The notes: generated from the letters alone by a model not told the origin. A DNA stretch of 64,000 bases from Caulobacter sp048541825 (GCF_048541825.1 NZ_CP183332.1:3038001-3102000), one strand, 5' to 3'. Counted from the first letter of the stretch, positions 50,489-59,692 are shown. Program-made: numbers and translations.

Positions 50489-52361
50489 GGATGGTTTCCT
50501 TCTCGACCTTGACCAGTGTGAAATGAAACTGCGAGCCGCCACCGGGGCGCGGCTCGTGCCAGATTCGACCGCCGTTGGCTTCGACGATCGTACGGCAGAT
50601 CGATAGCCCAAGCCCCATGCCCTCGGTCTTGGTGCTGACGAAGGCGGTGAACAGCTGACCGGCGATGCCCGGCGCCACGCCGGGGCCGTTGTCGGCGATC
50701 GTGACCCGCACCAGACCATCGCCCTGGTCGTGGGTGCTCAGCCACAGCCTGGGCTGATCGACCCCGTTCATCGCCTCGACGGCGTTGCGCGCCAGATTGA
50801 TCACCACCTGCTGGATCTGCACGCGATCGATCAGCACCGGCGTGGCGTCTACGTCCAGCTCGAAGATCGGGTCCAGACCCTGGTCCCGGGCGCCCATCAA
50901 ACCCAGGTCGGCGGCTTCGTGAATCACGGCCGGCAGGTCCTCGACGCTCTTTTCCAATTCGCCTCGGGCGACGAAGTCGCGCAGACGCCGGACGATATTG
51001 CCCGCGCGCATCGCTTCGCCGGCCGCGTCACCCAACGCCTCGCGGATCATCGGCAGTTCATCGGGATCCGGCCTGGCCAGAAGATCGCGCACGGCCTCGA
51101 CATAGTTGGCCACAGCGGTGATCGGTTGATTGAGCTCGTGGGCCAGGGTCGAAGCCATGGTCCCCATGCCGCTGACCCGGGCGATATGGATCAGTTCGGC
51201 CTGGAGTTCCTCCAAGCGAGCCTGGGTGCGCTGACGATCTGTCAGGTCACGGACAAAACCGGTGAAGACCCTGGGGCCATGGCCTGTGGCCTCGCCGACC
51301 GACAGTTCCATCGGAAAGGTCGTGCCATCCTTGCGCAGGCCGACCACGACGCGTCCCACGCCGATCACCTTGCGCTCGCCGGTGGTCAGGTAGCGTTCGA
51401 TATAGCCGTCGTGACGCTCGCGGTCCGGCGAGGGCATCAGGCAGCGGACGTTCTCGCCCACAACCTCAACTTCCAGAAAGCCGAACAGCCGCTCGGCGGC
51501 GGCGCTGAACGACAGGATCTTGCCGCGCTCGTCGATGACGACCATCGCGTCGGGGACGGTGGACAGGATCGACCGCAGATGTTCGGCGCTGGCGTCAAGC
51601 GCCCGCTCGCTAGCGCGTTGGTCGGTGACGTCACGCAGAACCTTGCCAAAGCCCCTCAAGACGCCGGTCTGGTCATAAAGGGCGGTGAGGGAAACATGGG
51701 CCAGGAACTCCGAACCGTCCTGGCGCAGGAACCAGCTGTCCTCCTCGATCTTGCCCTCGGCCTGGACCCTGGCCAGATCGGCCTGCGGCTTGCCCGCTTG
51801 CCGGGCGTCCTGCGGGTAGAAGGCGGCGATGTACTGACCCACAGCCTCGGCCTCGCTCCAGCCCATCAGTCTTTGCCCGCCGGCGTTCCAGATCAGCACC
51901 CGCCCTTCGGGATCAAGCATGGAGATGGCGTACTCGGTCGCGCCGTCAATGAGCAGATTGAGCTCGCTGGCGACGTCTTCGGCCTGGCGCGCACGGGCCG
52001 CCGCGTTTTGCTCGTTGATCACCGACCTTCGACGCAGACGACCGATCTCCGCGCCCACCAGCATTATTCCCGTCGCCGCCAACAGGAATGTCAGCGCCTC
52101 CATCGTCGCCAGAGCTGCGGGCTGGTCGCGACCAGCGAAGAGGAAGCCGGCGATCAGTCCCAGGAAGGTGGCGCCCAGGCCCGCACCAATCCCGCCGAAC
52201 GCGGCGGCAACGACGATGGGCGCGGTGAAAAGCAGATGGGCGGCATGGTTCCCCAGCCAGGGCGCCAGGAGCCAGCGAATCATGACCGCCAGGGCAAAGG
52301 CCGCAAAGGCCACGCCGTATCCCTTCATCTGGTCCTGCTGCAGGGCCGAACCGGACGCCAT
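50478..52361 (-). CDS. fixL: haem-PAS oxygen sensor kinase FixL
   Basis: 627 residues. About four membrane helices (10-110), a first PAS (about 125-250) and a second PAS (about 255-380) carrying the FixL haem pocket: RHDGYIERYLTTGE then VIGVGRVVVG, where His and the Arg 20 residues later match H200 and R220 of Bradyrhizobium FixL. FTGFVRDLTDRQRTQARLEE joins it to the kinase with TLAHELNQPITAV (phospho-His), NLARNAVEAMN and GMGLGLSICRTIVEANGG. Oxygen bound to the haem shuts the kinase off. The gene is divergent from the acyl-CoA synthetase gene over about 210 bp, which contains an ACCGGTT/AACCGGT hairpin at 52442-52458. Confidence 0.97.
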   Translation of the reverse strand: MASGSALQQDQMKGYGVAFAAFALAVMIRWLLAPWLGNHAAHLLFTAPIVVAAAFGGIGAGLGATFLGLIAGFLFAGRDQPAALATMEALTFLLAATGIMLVGAEIGRLRRRSVINEQNAAARARQAEDVASELNLLIDGATEYAISMLDPEGRVLIWNAGGQRLMGWSEAEAVGQYIAAFYPQDARQAGKPQADLARVQAEGKIEEDSWFLRQDGSEFLAHVSLTALYDQTGVLRGFGKVLRDVTDQRASERALDASAEHLRSILSTVPDAMVVIDERGKILSFSAAAERLFGFLEVEVVGENVRCLMPSPDRERHDGYIERYLTTGERKVIGVGRVVVGLRKDGTTFPMELSVGEATGHGPRVFTGFVRDLTDRQRTQARLEELQAELIHIARVSGMGTMASTLAHELNQPITAVANYVEAVRDLLARPDPDELPMIREALGDAAGEAMRAGNIVRRLRDFVARGELEKSVEDLPAVIHEAADLGLMGARDQGLDPIFELDVDATPVLIDRVQIQQVVINLARNAVEAMNGVDQPRLWLSTHDQGDGLVRVTIADNGPGVAPGIAGQLFTAFVSTKTEGMGLGLSICRTIVEANGGRIWHEPRPGGGSQFHFTLVKVEKETIHEH

Positions 52362-52573
52362 ACGCTCTTCACCTTTTTCCGCGATCGAGGCGCCCCGACC
52401 CTAGAGGGCCAGAACTGCGGTGGATCATGCCTGCTGGCAACACCGGTTACAAACCGGTTTGGCGAAACGCGCCCGAGCGGGATGCGGGACTTTACGGATT
52501 GCGCACCCGTACCCGCTGCGGCTCCTTCCGCGTTATGGTCCGGCACGGATGGGTCAGAACGCTTGAGGTCGCC

Positions 52574-54739
52574 ATGTCGCCATACAATCTAGCCGCCCTT
52601 CTCTCGCCCGCCTCGGTGGCGGTAATAGGCGGCTCCGACCATCCGGGCTCGGTTGGTCAGGTGGTGGTCGAGAACCTGCTGTCGGGCGGCTTCGCTGGGC
52701 CCATCCATCTGATCAATCCGCGCCGGCTGGAGGTGGCGGGAACGCGCTGGGCAGCCCGCATCGCCGACCTGCCGGAGCCCCCCGACCTCGCCGTGGTGAT
52801 CGTCCCGGCCGCCGCCGTTCCCCCGGTCATCGCCGAACTGGGCGCGGCCGGCGTCAAGGTCGCCGTGATCCTGTCGGCGGGCCTCACTGACGCCAATGGA
52901 TTGCGGCAAACCATGCTGGACGCCGCCAGGCCCTTTGGGCTTCGCATCGTCGGACCCAATGGCCTGGGCCTGCTGGCGCCCCATGCCGGTCTGAACGCTT
53001 CATTCGCGCGCGGCGCGCCAGTTGCGGGCAATCTGGCCCTGATTTCCCAGAGCGGCGCCCTGATCAGCGGGCTGATCGACTGGGCCACCACGCGGCAGCT
53101 GGGCTTTTCCGGGATCGTCTCGGTGGGCGACATGGCCGAGGTCGACCTTGCCGACCTGATCGATCTGTTCGCGGCCGATCCCCATACCGACGCCATCCTG
53201 CTCTACATCGAGGGTGTCACCAACGCGGCCAAGTTCATGGCCTCGGCCCGGGCCGCCGCGCGCGTCAAGCCGGTGATCGCCCTGAAGGCCGGACGAAACC
53301 CCGCCAGTGGCCGGGCTGTCCGCTCCCATACCGGCGCCTTGGCCGGCGCCTATGACGTCCACGTCTGCGCCTTCGAGCGGGCCGGCATCGTGCAGGTCGA
53401 GAGCCTGACCGAACTCTTCGACGCCGCCGCCGTTCTGCGCGTCGGACAGGGCCTGGCCGGCGATCGGCTGGCCATCATCACCAATGGTGGCGGGGCCGGA
53501 ATCCTGGCTCTGGATGCCATGACACCCCGCGAGGGCGTCCTGGCCGAACTGGCGCCCCAGACCCTGGAGCGCCTGAACGCCGTCCTCCCCGCCGGATGGT
53601 CGCACGCCAATCCGGTGGACCTGATCGGCGACGCGCCGGTCGAGCGTTATCGCCTGGCGCTTGACGCGGTGCTGTCGGACCCCGGGGTCGACGCCGTTCT
53701 GGTCATGAATTGCCCGACCGCCCTGACGGAGCCGCGCGACATCGCCCAAGGCGTGGCCGACAGCGTCGCCGCTGCCCGCGGACGCGGAGTGCTCAAGCCC
53801 GTTATCGCCTGCTGGCTGGGCGACGCCAATCAGGATGTCGCCGGACCGATCCTCAGCGCGGCCGGCATTCCGATGTTCGGGGCTCCCGACTCCGCCATAA
53901 GGGGCTTTGGCCATCTTCTCGCCGCCCGCCGCGCACAGGCTAGCACCTCTGGCGCGCAGGGCCCCCGGGATCCGCGTGCCGACGATCGCGCTGCAGCGGT
54001 GGCCCTTATCCAGACCGCCCGGTCGCAAGGGCGCACCCTGCTCAACGAGATCGAGGCCAAGGACCTGCTGGGCGCCTATGGCGTGACCACCGTCCCGACC
54101 CGACTGGCCGCCACGGCCCAGGACGTCGCCGGGGTCTGCGCGGAACTGGCGCCGCCCTACGCCGTCAAGATCGTCTCGCCGCAGATCTCCCACAAATCCG
54201 ATGTCGGCGGCGTGGCCCTGAATCTGCCGGACGCACGGGCCGCCGGCGTCGCCGCCGAGGCCATGGCGGCCCGCGTCGCCGCGACCTTGCCCGACGCCAC
54301 GATCACCGGCTTTGCGGTGCAGACCATGATCCCGCCAGGCCGCGCCCACGAACTGATCGTCGGCCTGGCCCTGGACGCCACCTTCGGCCCTGTCGTGATG
54401 GTCGGGGCCGGCGGCAAGGCGGTAGAGGTTCTGAAGGACCATGCCCTGGGCCTTCCGCCCCTGGACGGAGCCCAGGCCCGCGCCATGATCGCCAGGACCC
54501 GGATATCGCGCCTGTTGGCCGGCTATCGCGACGAACCCAGGGCCGACATCGACGGGGTGGTCGCCACCCTGGAGGCGCTTTCGGCGATCGCGATGGATCT
54601 GCCCGATGTCGTCGAGCTGGATATCAACCCCCTGCGCGTAGATGCCAACGGCGTCATGGCGCTGGATGCGCGGATCGTCATCAGCCAGGAGCCCGGCCTC
54701 GCCTCGCGCCTAGTTCTACCTCCCGCGACGGGTGCATGA
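52574..54739 (+). CDS. ADP-forming acyl/acetate-CoA ligase
   Basis: About 721 residues. CoA-binding domain (LLSPASVAVIGGSDHPGSVG), succinyl-CoA-ligase-like domains with NLALISQSGALISG and the phospho-histidine in RSHTGALAGAYDV, and a C-terminal ATP-grasp part (EIEAKDLLGAYGV, PPYAVKIVSPQISHKSDVGG, VVMVGAGGKAVEVLKD). The order CoA-binding to ATP-grasp is that of the fused NDP-forming acyl-CoA synthetases, lacking the GNAT domain of Pat/YfiQ. It links acyl-CoA to acid plus ATP, useful for making ATP when respiration is limited. The ATG at 52574 is used because 49 further residues upstream are not family-like. Confidence 0.92.
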   Translation: MSPYNLAALLSPASVAVIGGSDHPGSVGQVVVENLLSGGFAGPIHLINPRRLEVAGTRWAARIADLPEPPDLAVVIVPAAAVPPVIAELGAAGVKVAVILSAGLTDANGLRQTMLDAARPFGLRIVGPNGLGLLAPHAGLNASFARGAPVAGNLALISQSGALISGLIDWATTRQLGFSGIVSVGDMAEVDLADLIDLFAADPHTDAILLYIEGVTNAAKFMASARAAARVKPVIALKAGRNPASGRAVRSHTGALAGAYDVHVCAFERAGIVQVESLTELFDAAAVLRVGQGLAGDRLAIITNGGGAGILALDAMTPREGVLAELAPQTLERLNAVLPAGWSHANPVDLIGDAPVERYRLALDAVLSDPGVDAVLVMNCPTALTEPRDIAQGVADSVAAARGRGVLKPVIACWLGDANQDVAGPILSAAGIPMFGAPDSAIRGFGHLLAARRAQASTSGAQGPRDPRADDRAAAVALIQTARSQGRTLLNEIEAKDLLGAYGVTTVPTRLAATAQDVAGVCAELAPPYAVKIVSPQISHKSDVGGVALNLPDARAAGVAAEAMAARVAATLPDATITGFAVQTMIPPGRAHELIVGLALDATFGPVVMVGAGGKAVEVLKDHALGLPPLDGAQARAMIARTRISRLLAGYRDEPRADIDGVVATLEALSAIAMDLPDVVELDINPLRVDANGVMALDARIVISQEPGLASRLVLPPATGA

Positions 54740-54766
54740 GCCATCCAGGCGGCGGACCGATCTCGT

Positions 54767-54783
54767 CTACGTAAACATCCCAA
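54767..54783 (+). promoter_or_regulatory. FixJ-like site before fixK
   Basis: CTACGTAAACATCCCAA lies 57 bp before the fixK start and repeats before adhP on the other strand (49368-49384) with only three central differences. As fixK is the classic FixJ target, this is a good candidate for the FixJ site. Confidence 0.55.
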
Positions 54784-54840
54784 TGTGAGATGCTCCGCCG
54801 TTCACCTATCCCTGAAATCCACTGCTCAGGGAGATGTGCG

Positions 54841-55512
54841 ATGTCGATGCCCGCCTATCTGCGAGACCGCGCTGAAGCCGCCGCGCCGCACGCACAGGTG
54901 ATTTCGTCCGACGAGGTCTTCTCGGCGATCGGCGTCGGCATGTCCTTCTCCAGCGGCGAAGAGATCTACGCCCAGGATGACGAGACCGACATGGTCTACC
55001 AGGTCCAGCGCGGGGCGGTTCGCGCCTCTCGCCTGCTGGGCGACGGGCGTCGCCAGATCGCCGGCTTCTACTATCCCGGCGACCTCTTCGGCCTGGAGGC
55101 GGGGCTCACCCACCGCGCCTCGGCCGAAGCGCTGTGCGACAGCAAGATCCTCGTGGCCAAGCGCTCGGCGCTGAAACACTATGGAGAGGCCGGCGAGCGT
55201 CTTGAGCGTCTGATCTGGCGCGCGACCGGTCAGGAACTGGGTAGGGCTCAGGACCACATGATGCTGCTGGCGCGCAAGAGCGCCTATGAGCGGGTCGCGG
55301 GCTTCCTGTCCGACGTGGCCAAGCGCCAGGGTGCGGCCTGGAACGAGCTGGCGATGAGCCGGCAGGACATTGCCGATCATCTGGGCCTGACCATCGAGAC
55401 CGTCTCGCGCATGGTCACCCAACTGCAGGCTGACGGCCTGGTCGCCCTCGAGGGTTGCCGCCGGTTCCGGGTCGCCGCGCCGGTGCGAATGGCCGACCTC
55501 GTCGCAGCCTGA
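54841..55512 (+). CDS. fixK: Crp/Fnr-family regulator FixK
   Basis: 223 residues. Cyclic-nucleotide-like beta-barrel (FSSGEEIYAQDDETDMVYQV, LLGDGRRQIAGFYYPGDLFG, LEAG), dimerisation helix with AYERVAGFLSDVAKRQ, and helix-turn-helix MSRQDIADHLGLTIETVSRM, whose E-x-x-SR residues read TTGAT-N4-ATCAA sites. No N-terminal cysteine cluster, so it is FixK rather than Fnr; activity follows FixLJ-controlled expression. Start ATG 54841 has AGGGAGA before it. Candidate target boxes are at 47764, 56496 and 58225. Confidence 0.95.
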   Translation: MSMPAYLRDRAEAAAPHAQVISSDEVFSAIGVGMSFSSGEEIYAQDDETDMVYQVQRGAVRASRLLGDGRRQIAGFYYPGDLFGLEAGLTHRASAEALCDSKILVAKRSALKHYGEAGERLERLIWRATGQELGRAQDHMMLLARKSAYERVAGFLSDVAKRQGAAWNELAMSRQDIADHLGLTIETVSRMVTQLQADGLVALEGCRRFRVAAPVRMADLVAA

Positions 55513-55541
55513 ACGTCGCGAGGCGTTCACCGGAGGACCTC

Positions 55542-56069
55542 ATGGCCGAAGATCCACACCGTCCGCCCCCCGAGCCGCCCACTGAGCCGCTCGCATCCTC
55601 CGCGACACCCGAAGCCAGGGTCAACGCGATCCTGGCCCGCCACCATCTGATGAGCGTGGCGACCCTGCGCGCTGACGGTTGGCCGCAAGCCACCCTGGTG
55701 AACTATCTGGCAGACGGCCTTGCGCTGTTTTTCCTGGTCGCGCAGGGCAGCCAGAAACACGTCAACATCGTCGCCGATCCCCGGGTCTCGATCGCCATCG
55801 GCGGCGATGATCAGGGCCCGCCGCAGGGCCTGTCCCTGGCAGGCAAGGCCAACGTCATCGACAATCCGCAGTGGGTCGATGCGCTCAATCGCCGGATCTG
55901 GGGAACACCCGAATTCGCCCGCTTCGAGCCCCACCCCGCCGGGCAAGGCGTCGTCCTGCTGCGCTTCATGCCGATGTGGGTGTCGTTGATCGACTACGGA
56001 TCACCCCCAGGCCGCATCCAGCTGTTCGCCGTCCGCCAGGATTGGCGCCTCGAGCCCGTCGCAGCCTAG
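55542..56069 (+). CDS. pyridoxamine 5'-phosphate oxidase-fold protein
   Basis: 175 residues with a Pro-rich start, then the split-barrel FMN fold: ILARHHLMSVATLRADGWPQ, ATLVNYLADGLALFFLVAQG, SQKHVNIVADPRVSIAIGGD and a C-terminal WVSLIDYG. It is of the small PNPOx-like/general-stress type, binding FMN, F420 or haem; the true reaction cannot be told. CGGAGGA lies before ATG 55542, 29 bp after the fixK stop, so it may be read through from the fixK promoter. A redox or oxygen-related role is likely from context. Confidence 0.85.
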   Translation: MAEDPHRPPPEPPTEPLASSATPEARVNAILARHHLMSVATLRADGWPQATLVNYLADGLALFFLVAQGSQKHVNIVADPRVSIAIGGDDQGPPQGLSLAGKANVIDNPQWVDALNRRIWGTPEFARFEPHPAGQGVVLLRFMPMWVSLIDYGSPPGRIQLFAVRQDWRLEPVAA

Positions 56070-56099
56070 GCGCAGTTTCCGCCTCGACCGGTCAGGGCG

Positions 56100-56429
56100 C
56101 TAGGCGTCCTGACCCCGCCGAACCAGGGTGTAGGTGATCAGACCGGCGGCGATGGCGGCGACAAGCGCCGAGCTCGCGGCGGTCGCGGCCAAGGCTTCGG
56201 CCGGGTGGCGCCGGACCTCTCTCTTCGCCGCTCTCTCGAGTCGATCCAGCTTGGTCTGGACATCGCCTACCAGTTCTATGGCGGCATGACCCAAGGCCAC
56301 GGCGCTTACCGAGGCCGCATCGCCGGCGTCATGACCCAAATGGTCGACCATGGTCTTGAGGTGGTCGGTGACGTTCTGGAACGCGTCGCGACCATCGCGG
56401 GCGATCGTCTTGATCTTACGAGCTGCCAT
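56100..56429 (-). CDS. DUF883-like (ElaB/YqjD-type) membrane-anchored protein
   Basis: 109 residues: a helical, coiled-coil-like N-terminal two thirds (DAFQNVTDHLKTMVDHLG, VQTKLDRLERAAKREVRRHP) followed by a C-terminal membrane helix (about 80-103: ATAASSALVAAIAAGLITYT, LVRRG). This layout is that of ElaB/YqjD-family tail-anchored proteins, some of which bind ribosomes at the inner membrane in resting cells; a phasin-like role is an alternative. A FixK box lies 67 bp upstream, inside the end of the neighbouring nuclease gene, so it probably has its own low-oxygen promoter. Confidence 0.75.
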   Translation of the reverse strand: MAARKIKTIARDGRDAFQNVTDHLKTMVDHLGHDAGDAASVSAVALGHAAIELVGDVQTKLDRLERAAKREVRRHPAEALAATAASSALVAAIAAGLITYTLVRRGQDA

Positions 56430-56465
56430 TGTCTTGCCTTGCGAAAAGGGGGGCGGATGACGTTG

Positions 56466-58130
56466 CTAGAACACCCCCACCGGCGGCTGCGGGCCTTGAG
56501 CTGAATCAAGTTCGCGCGCCGAGGTCGCATTTTGCGGCCCATCCGGCCGGCCTTCGACCACCGCGCTGAGGCGGCGCAACAGCGCTTCGCGCGCCGCGTC
56601 GCTCTCGGCGCCGCCGAGGGCGGCGTTGAGCGCCATCTGAAAGGCGACCCGCTTGTTGTGCCAGTCGAGCTTGGAGGCGGCATGGGGCGGCAACCTGGCG
56701 GGCGACGACTTGAGCGGGACGGCAGGTCCCTCGCCGAGATCGAAGGCGTCGTCCAGGTCGGGGATCAGAATTGTGGCCGCATCGAAACCGGCGCTGGCCA
56801 GCCGATCCCGCAACCCGGCGGTGGCGTCAGGCTCGCCATGGGCCAGCAGGATGGAACCAGCGACAGGCGCCCAATCGAGCGCCCAGCGTATGAGGCCGGC
56901 GGCGTCAGCATGGGCCGAATAGGCGTCGAGTCTGCGCACCCGCGCTCGAACCCGCACCTCGTCGCCCTGGATGCTGACGCGTTCGGCGCCTTCGGCGAGC
57001 AAACGGCCCAGCGTGCCGGCCGCCTGGAACCCACACAGCAGCACCGTCGCCTCCTTGCGCCACAGCAACCGCTTAAGATGCTTGCGCACCCGGCCCGCAT
57101 CGCACATGCCGCTGGCGGCCAGGATCACATGCCAGCCGGACAGCCGCTCCAGGCCGTCGCTATCCCAGGGCTTGTCCAGGAAGCGCAGATGTTCTGAGGG
57201 GCGGATCGGCTCGAAAGGATTTCGCTGCAGGGCGGGATTCCAGCCCCGGTCGAGGAACACCTTGGAGGCCTCGATGGCCAGGGGCGAGTCCAGGAAGATG
57301 TCGCCGCGCGGCGCGTCGCCGTCCTCCATCAGTTGCAGCAGATCGACCAGCAGTTCCTGGCTGCGCTGCAGCGCAAAAGCGGGGATCAGCAGCGGACCGC
57401 CAGCGGCGTGCGCCGCCTTGAGCTCCTCGGCCAGGGCCGCGCGCCGCGCGACGCCGCTGGTGACGGTGCGCTCGCGGTCGCCATAGGTGGATTCAAGGAT
57501 CAGATGATCGACGCCCTTGGGACCTTGCGGATCGGCGACGAAGTCGCTGCCGCCCGAGCCCAGGTCGCCGGAGAACAGCAAGCGCTTGCGAGCGTCCTTT
57601 GCACCGACCTCGACCTCGATCGACGCTGAGCCCAAGATGTGGCCGGCCTCCCAGTAGATCGCCGAGATCCCGGACGCGACCTCGACCGGCTCACCCAGCT
57701 TGACCTTCCGAAACTGCTTCATCACGCGGGCGGCGTCGGCTTCGGTATAGATGGGCTCGACCGAAGCCAGACCCCGTCTCTGGTTGCGCCGATTGAGCGC
57801 CGCCACCTCCGCCTCCTGAATCCCGCCCGCGTCGGCCAGCATCACCGCGCACAGGTCACGCGTGGCCGCCGTCGCATAGATCGGCCCCTCGAAGCCCGCC
57901 AGCATCAGTTTGGGCAGCAGGCCGCTATGGTCGATATGGGCGTGGGTGAGCAGAACGGCGTCGATCCGGGTGGGGTCGAAGGGAAAGTCGCCATAGTTCA
58001 GCGCCTTGAGGGTCTTCGAACCCTGGAACATGCCGCAGTCGACCAGCACCGTGGCCTCTTGGGTCTGCAGGCGGGCGCAGGAGCCGGTCACACAGCCAGC
58101 GGCGCCATGAAACGACAGGATCGGGGTCAT
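56466..58130 (-). CDS. MBL-fold beta-CASP RNA-processing nuclease
   Basis: About 554 residues. MBL part: HGAAGCVTGSCARLQT, VLLTHAHIDHSGLLPKLM (HxHxDH), EAGHILGSASIEVEV, LFSGDLGSGG. Beta-CASP part: LILESTYGDRER, LLIPAFALQRSQELL, IFLDSPLAIEA, ILAASGMCDAGRV and RVRRLDAYSAHADAAGLIRW. This is the YsuA/CPSF73-like nuclease kind that binds two zinc ions and cuts RNA. A C-terminal stretch of about 90 residues (from DLDDAFDLGEGP) is outside the core. The longer frame upstream of MTPILSF overlaps the divergent promoter and is rejected. The divergent promoter has a near-perfect FixK box. The gene's 3' end carries another FixK box for the next gene. Confidence 0.92.
   Translation of the reverse strand: MTPILSFHGAAGCVTGSCARLQTQEATVLVDCGMFQGSKTLKALNYGDFPFDPTRIDAVLLTHAHIDHSGLLPKLMLAGFEGPIYATAATRDLCAVMLADAGGIQEAEVAALNRRNQRRGLASVEPIYTEADAARVMKQFRKVKLGEPVEVASGISAIYWEAGHILGSASIEVEVGAKDARKRLLFSGDLGSGGSDFVADPQGPKGVDHLILESTYGDRERTVTSGVARRAALAEELKAAHAAGGPLLIPAFALQRSQELLVDLLQLMEDGDAPRGDIFLDSPLAIEASKVFLDRGWNPALQRNPFEPIRPSEHLRFLDKPWDSDGLERLSGWHVILAASGMCDAGRVRKHLKRLLWRKEATVLLCGFQAAGTLGRLLAEGAERVSIQGDEVRVRARVRRLDAYSAHADAAGLIRWALDWAPVAGSILLAHGEPDATAGLRDRLASAGFDAATILIPDLDDAFDLGEGPAVPLKSSPARLPPHAASKLDWHNKRVAFQMALNAALGGAESDAAREALLRRLSAVVEGRPDGPQNATSARELDSAQGPQPPVGVF
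56496..56509. promoter_or_regulatory. FixK/FNR box before DUF883-like gene
   Basis: TTGAGCTGAATCAA fits TTGAT-N4-ATCAA at 9 of 10 positions. It lies 67 bp before the DUF883-like start and inside the last codons of the beta-CASP nuclease gene. Confidence 0.6.
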
Positions 58131-58224
58131 GATGAAATCTCGCGGGGATGGGCCAGATCGGACGCGACGCGAACCGGCAAGGCCTGCTGGAGCCGACAGG
58201 ATCGGCCAGACGGCGACCCATTCC

Positions 58225-58238
58225 GTGATCTGGATCAA
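58225..58238. promoter_or_regulatory. FixK/FNR box in divergent promoter
   Basis: GTGATCTGGATCAA fits TTGAT-N4-ATCAA at 9 of 10 positions. It lies 64 bp before the oxidoreductase gene (58302, +) and 95 bp before the beta-CASP nuclease gene (58130, -), and could serve either or both. Confidence 0.7.
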
Positions 58239-58301
58239 TTTGGCGGCCTGGCCGAAGACTAGTCTGTGAAGGCAACCCGTCGCCGCCTGGGAGCCCGCCC
58301 C

Positions 58302-58901
58302 ATGAAACACGCCGTCATTCTCGCCCATCCCAAGCCCGACAGCTTCTGCGCAACCATCGCCCGAACCTGCGTCGAGCATCTGCGCGCGACCGGTCACACC
58401 GTGCTGCTGCGCGATCTCTACGCCCTCGACTTCGACCCTCGCCTCAAGGCCACGGAACTGCCGTCGGCGTCGGGCGCCCATCCGGCTGCCGACATCGTCG
58501 CCGAGCGCGGGCTGGTCGGCGATGTGGACAGTTTCATCTTCGTCTATCCGTTCTGGTTCAACGCCCCGCCCGCCATTCTAAAGGGTTATGTCGACCGGGT
58601 GTTCAGCATGGGCTTTGGCTATGCGCCGGGTCTGGGCGGCGCGGAGGCGCTGCTCGACGACAAGACCCTGCTCAGCTTCTCAACCTCCGGCGCACCAGAG
58701 GACTGGGTCAACGACACCGGCGCCCTGAAGGCCCTCATGACGGTGTTCGACCTCCACCTGTCGGGCGTCTGTGGTCTGCGGGTTCTCGACCACAAGCACT
58801 TCGGCTCGATCGTCTCGAACATCACCGAGGAGTCCCGCGCGGATGTCCTGCAAAGGGTGCGCGTCGGTCTGGACGAGCTGTTCGGCCCTGCGTCGGCCTA
58901 G
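58302..58901 (+). CDS. NAD(P)H:quinone oxidoreductase, flavodoxin-like fold
   Basis: 199 residues of the NQO1/KefF/MdaB kind: HAVILAHPKPDSFCATIART (flavin phosphate region), DSFIFVYPFWFNAPPAILKG (the xYPxWWxxxPA pattern), YVDRVFSMGFGYAPG and TLLSFSTSGAPEDWV. It reduces quinones or similar acceptors by two electrons with FMN or FAD, in the cytoplasm. ATG 58302 is chosen over an upstream GTG for family fit. A FixK box lies 64 bp upstream. The LOG gene follows after 5 bp in the same operon. Confidence 0.9.
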   Translation: MKHAVILAHPKPDSFCATIARTCVEHLRATGHTVLLRDLYALDFDPRLKATELPSASGAHPAADIVAERGLVGDVDSFIFVYPFWFNAPPAILKGYVDRVFSMGFGYAPGLGGAEALLDDKTLLSFSTSGAPEDWVNDTGALKALMTVFDLHLSGVCGLRVLDHKHFGSIVSNITEESRADVLQRVRVGLDELFGPASA

Positions 58902-58906
58902 CGTCC

Positions 58907-59692
58907 ATGCCGATCCATTCCCTGGATGAGGCCGCCCGCGCGACCGCGCCAAATAGCGGCCCGCAGGAAGCCTCCGCATCCTATCGTCTGGCGGCCCTCG
59001 ACCAGGACTTCCTGCTCGGCGACTCGATGCGCAGTGTCCGGTTCCTGCTCGAATTCGCCAAGGCCGACGAAGCCCTTCGCGCCTGGGGCGTGCGCTCGAC
59101 CATCGTGGTCTTCGGCAGCGCCCGGGTGCACGAGGACTCCCCGGGCCGGCGCGGCGAATGGTACGCCCTGGCGCGGCGCTTTGGGCGCATCGTCTCCGAA
59201 CAGGGCCTGGCCACCCACGTGGAAGGCCAGCCTCGCGACAACGTCATCGCCACAGGCGGCGGTCCCGGCCTGATGGAGGCCGCCAATCGCGGCGCCTTCG
59301 ACGTGGGCGCGCCATCGATCGGCTTCAACATCACCCTGCCGCGCGAGCAACGACCCAACCCGTACTCGACGCCCGAACTGACGTTCCGGTTTCACTATTT
59401 CGCCATGCGCAAGATGCACCTGGCCATGCGCGCCAACGCCCTGGTGGTCTTTCCGGGCGGGTTTGGCACCTTCGACGAACTGTTTGAACTGCTGACCCTG
59501 CGCCAGACCAACAAGTCGCCCCCGATCCCTATAGTGTTGGTCGACGAGGCCTACTGGCGTTCGGTGATCGCTTTCGACGCCCTGGTCGAACACGGCATGA
59601 TCGACGCGGCCGATCTGGACCTCTTCGCCTTCGCCGATACGGCCGAAGTGGCGTGGTCGCGGGTCCTGGCCGGCAGACCGCCCGCGCTCTGA
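58907..59692 (+). CDS. LOG family protein (nucleotide 5'-monophosphate phosphoribohydrolase)
   Basis: 261 residues with IVVFGSARVHEDSPG, NVIATGGGPGLMEAANRGAF and the catalytic motif VVFPGGFGTFDELFELLTLR (PGGxGTxxE), together the LOG/TIGR00730 pattern formerly annotated as lysine decarboxylase. Such enzymes release free bases from nucleoside monophosphates; plants and some bacteria use them to form cytokinins. The N-terminal 60 residues resemble the longer type-II LOG branch. Co-transcribed with the quinone oxidoreductase, and thus possibly under FixK. Confidence 0.9.
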   Translation: MPIHSLDEAARATAPNSGPQEASASYRLAALDQDFLLGDSMRSVRFLLEFAKADEALRAWGVRSTIVVFGSARVHEDSPGRRGEWYALARRFGRIVSEQGLATHVEGQPRDNVIATGGGPGLMEAANRGAFDVGAPSIGFNITLPREQRPNPYSTPELTFRFHYFAMRKMHLAMRANALVVFPGGFGTFDELFELLTLRQTNKSPPIPIVLVDEAYWRSVIAFDALVEHGMIDAADLDLFAFADTAEVAWSRVLAGRPPAL

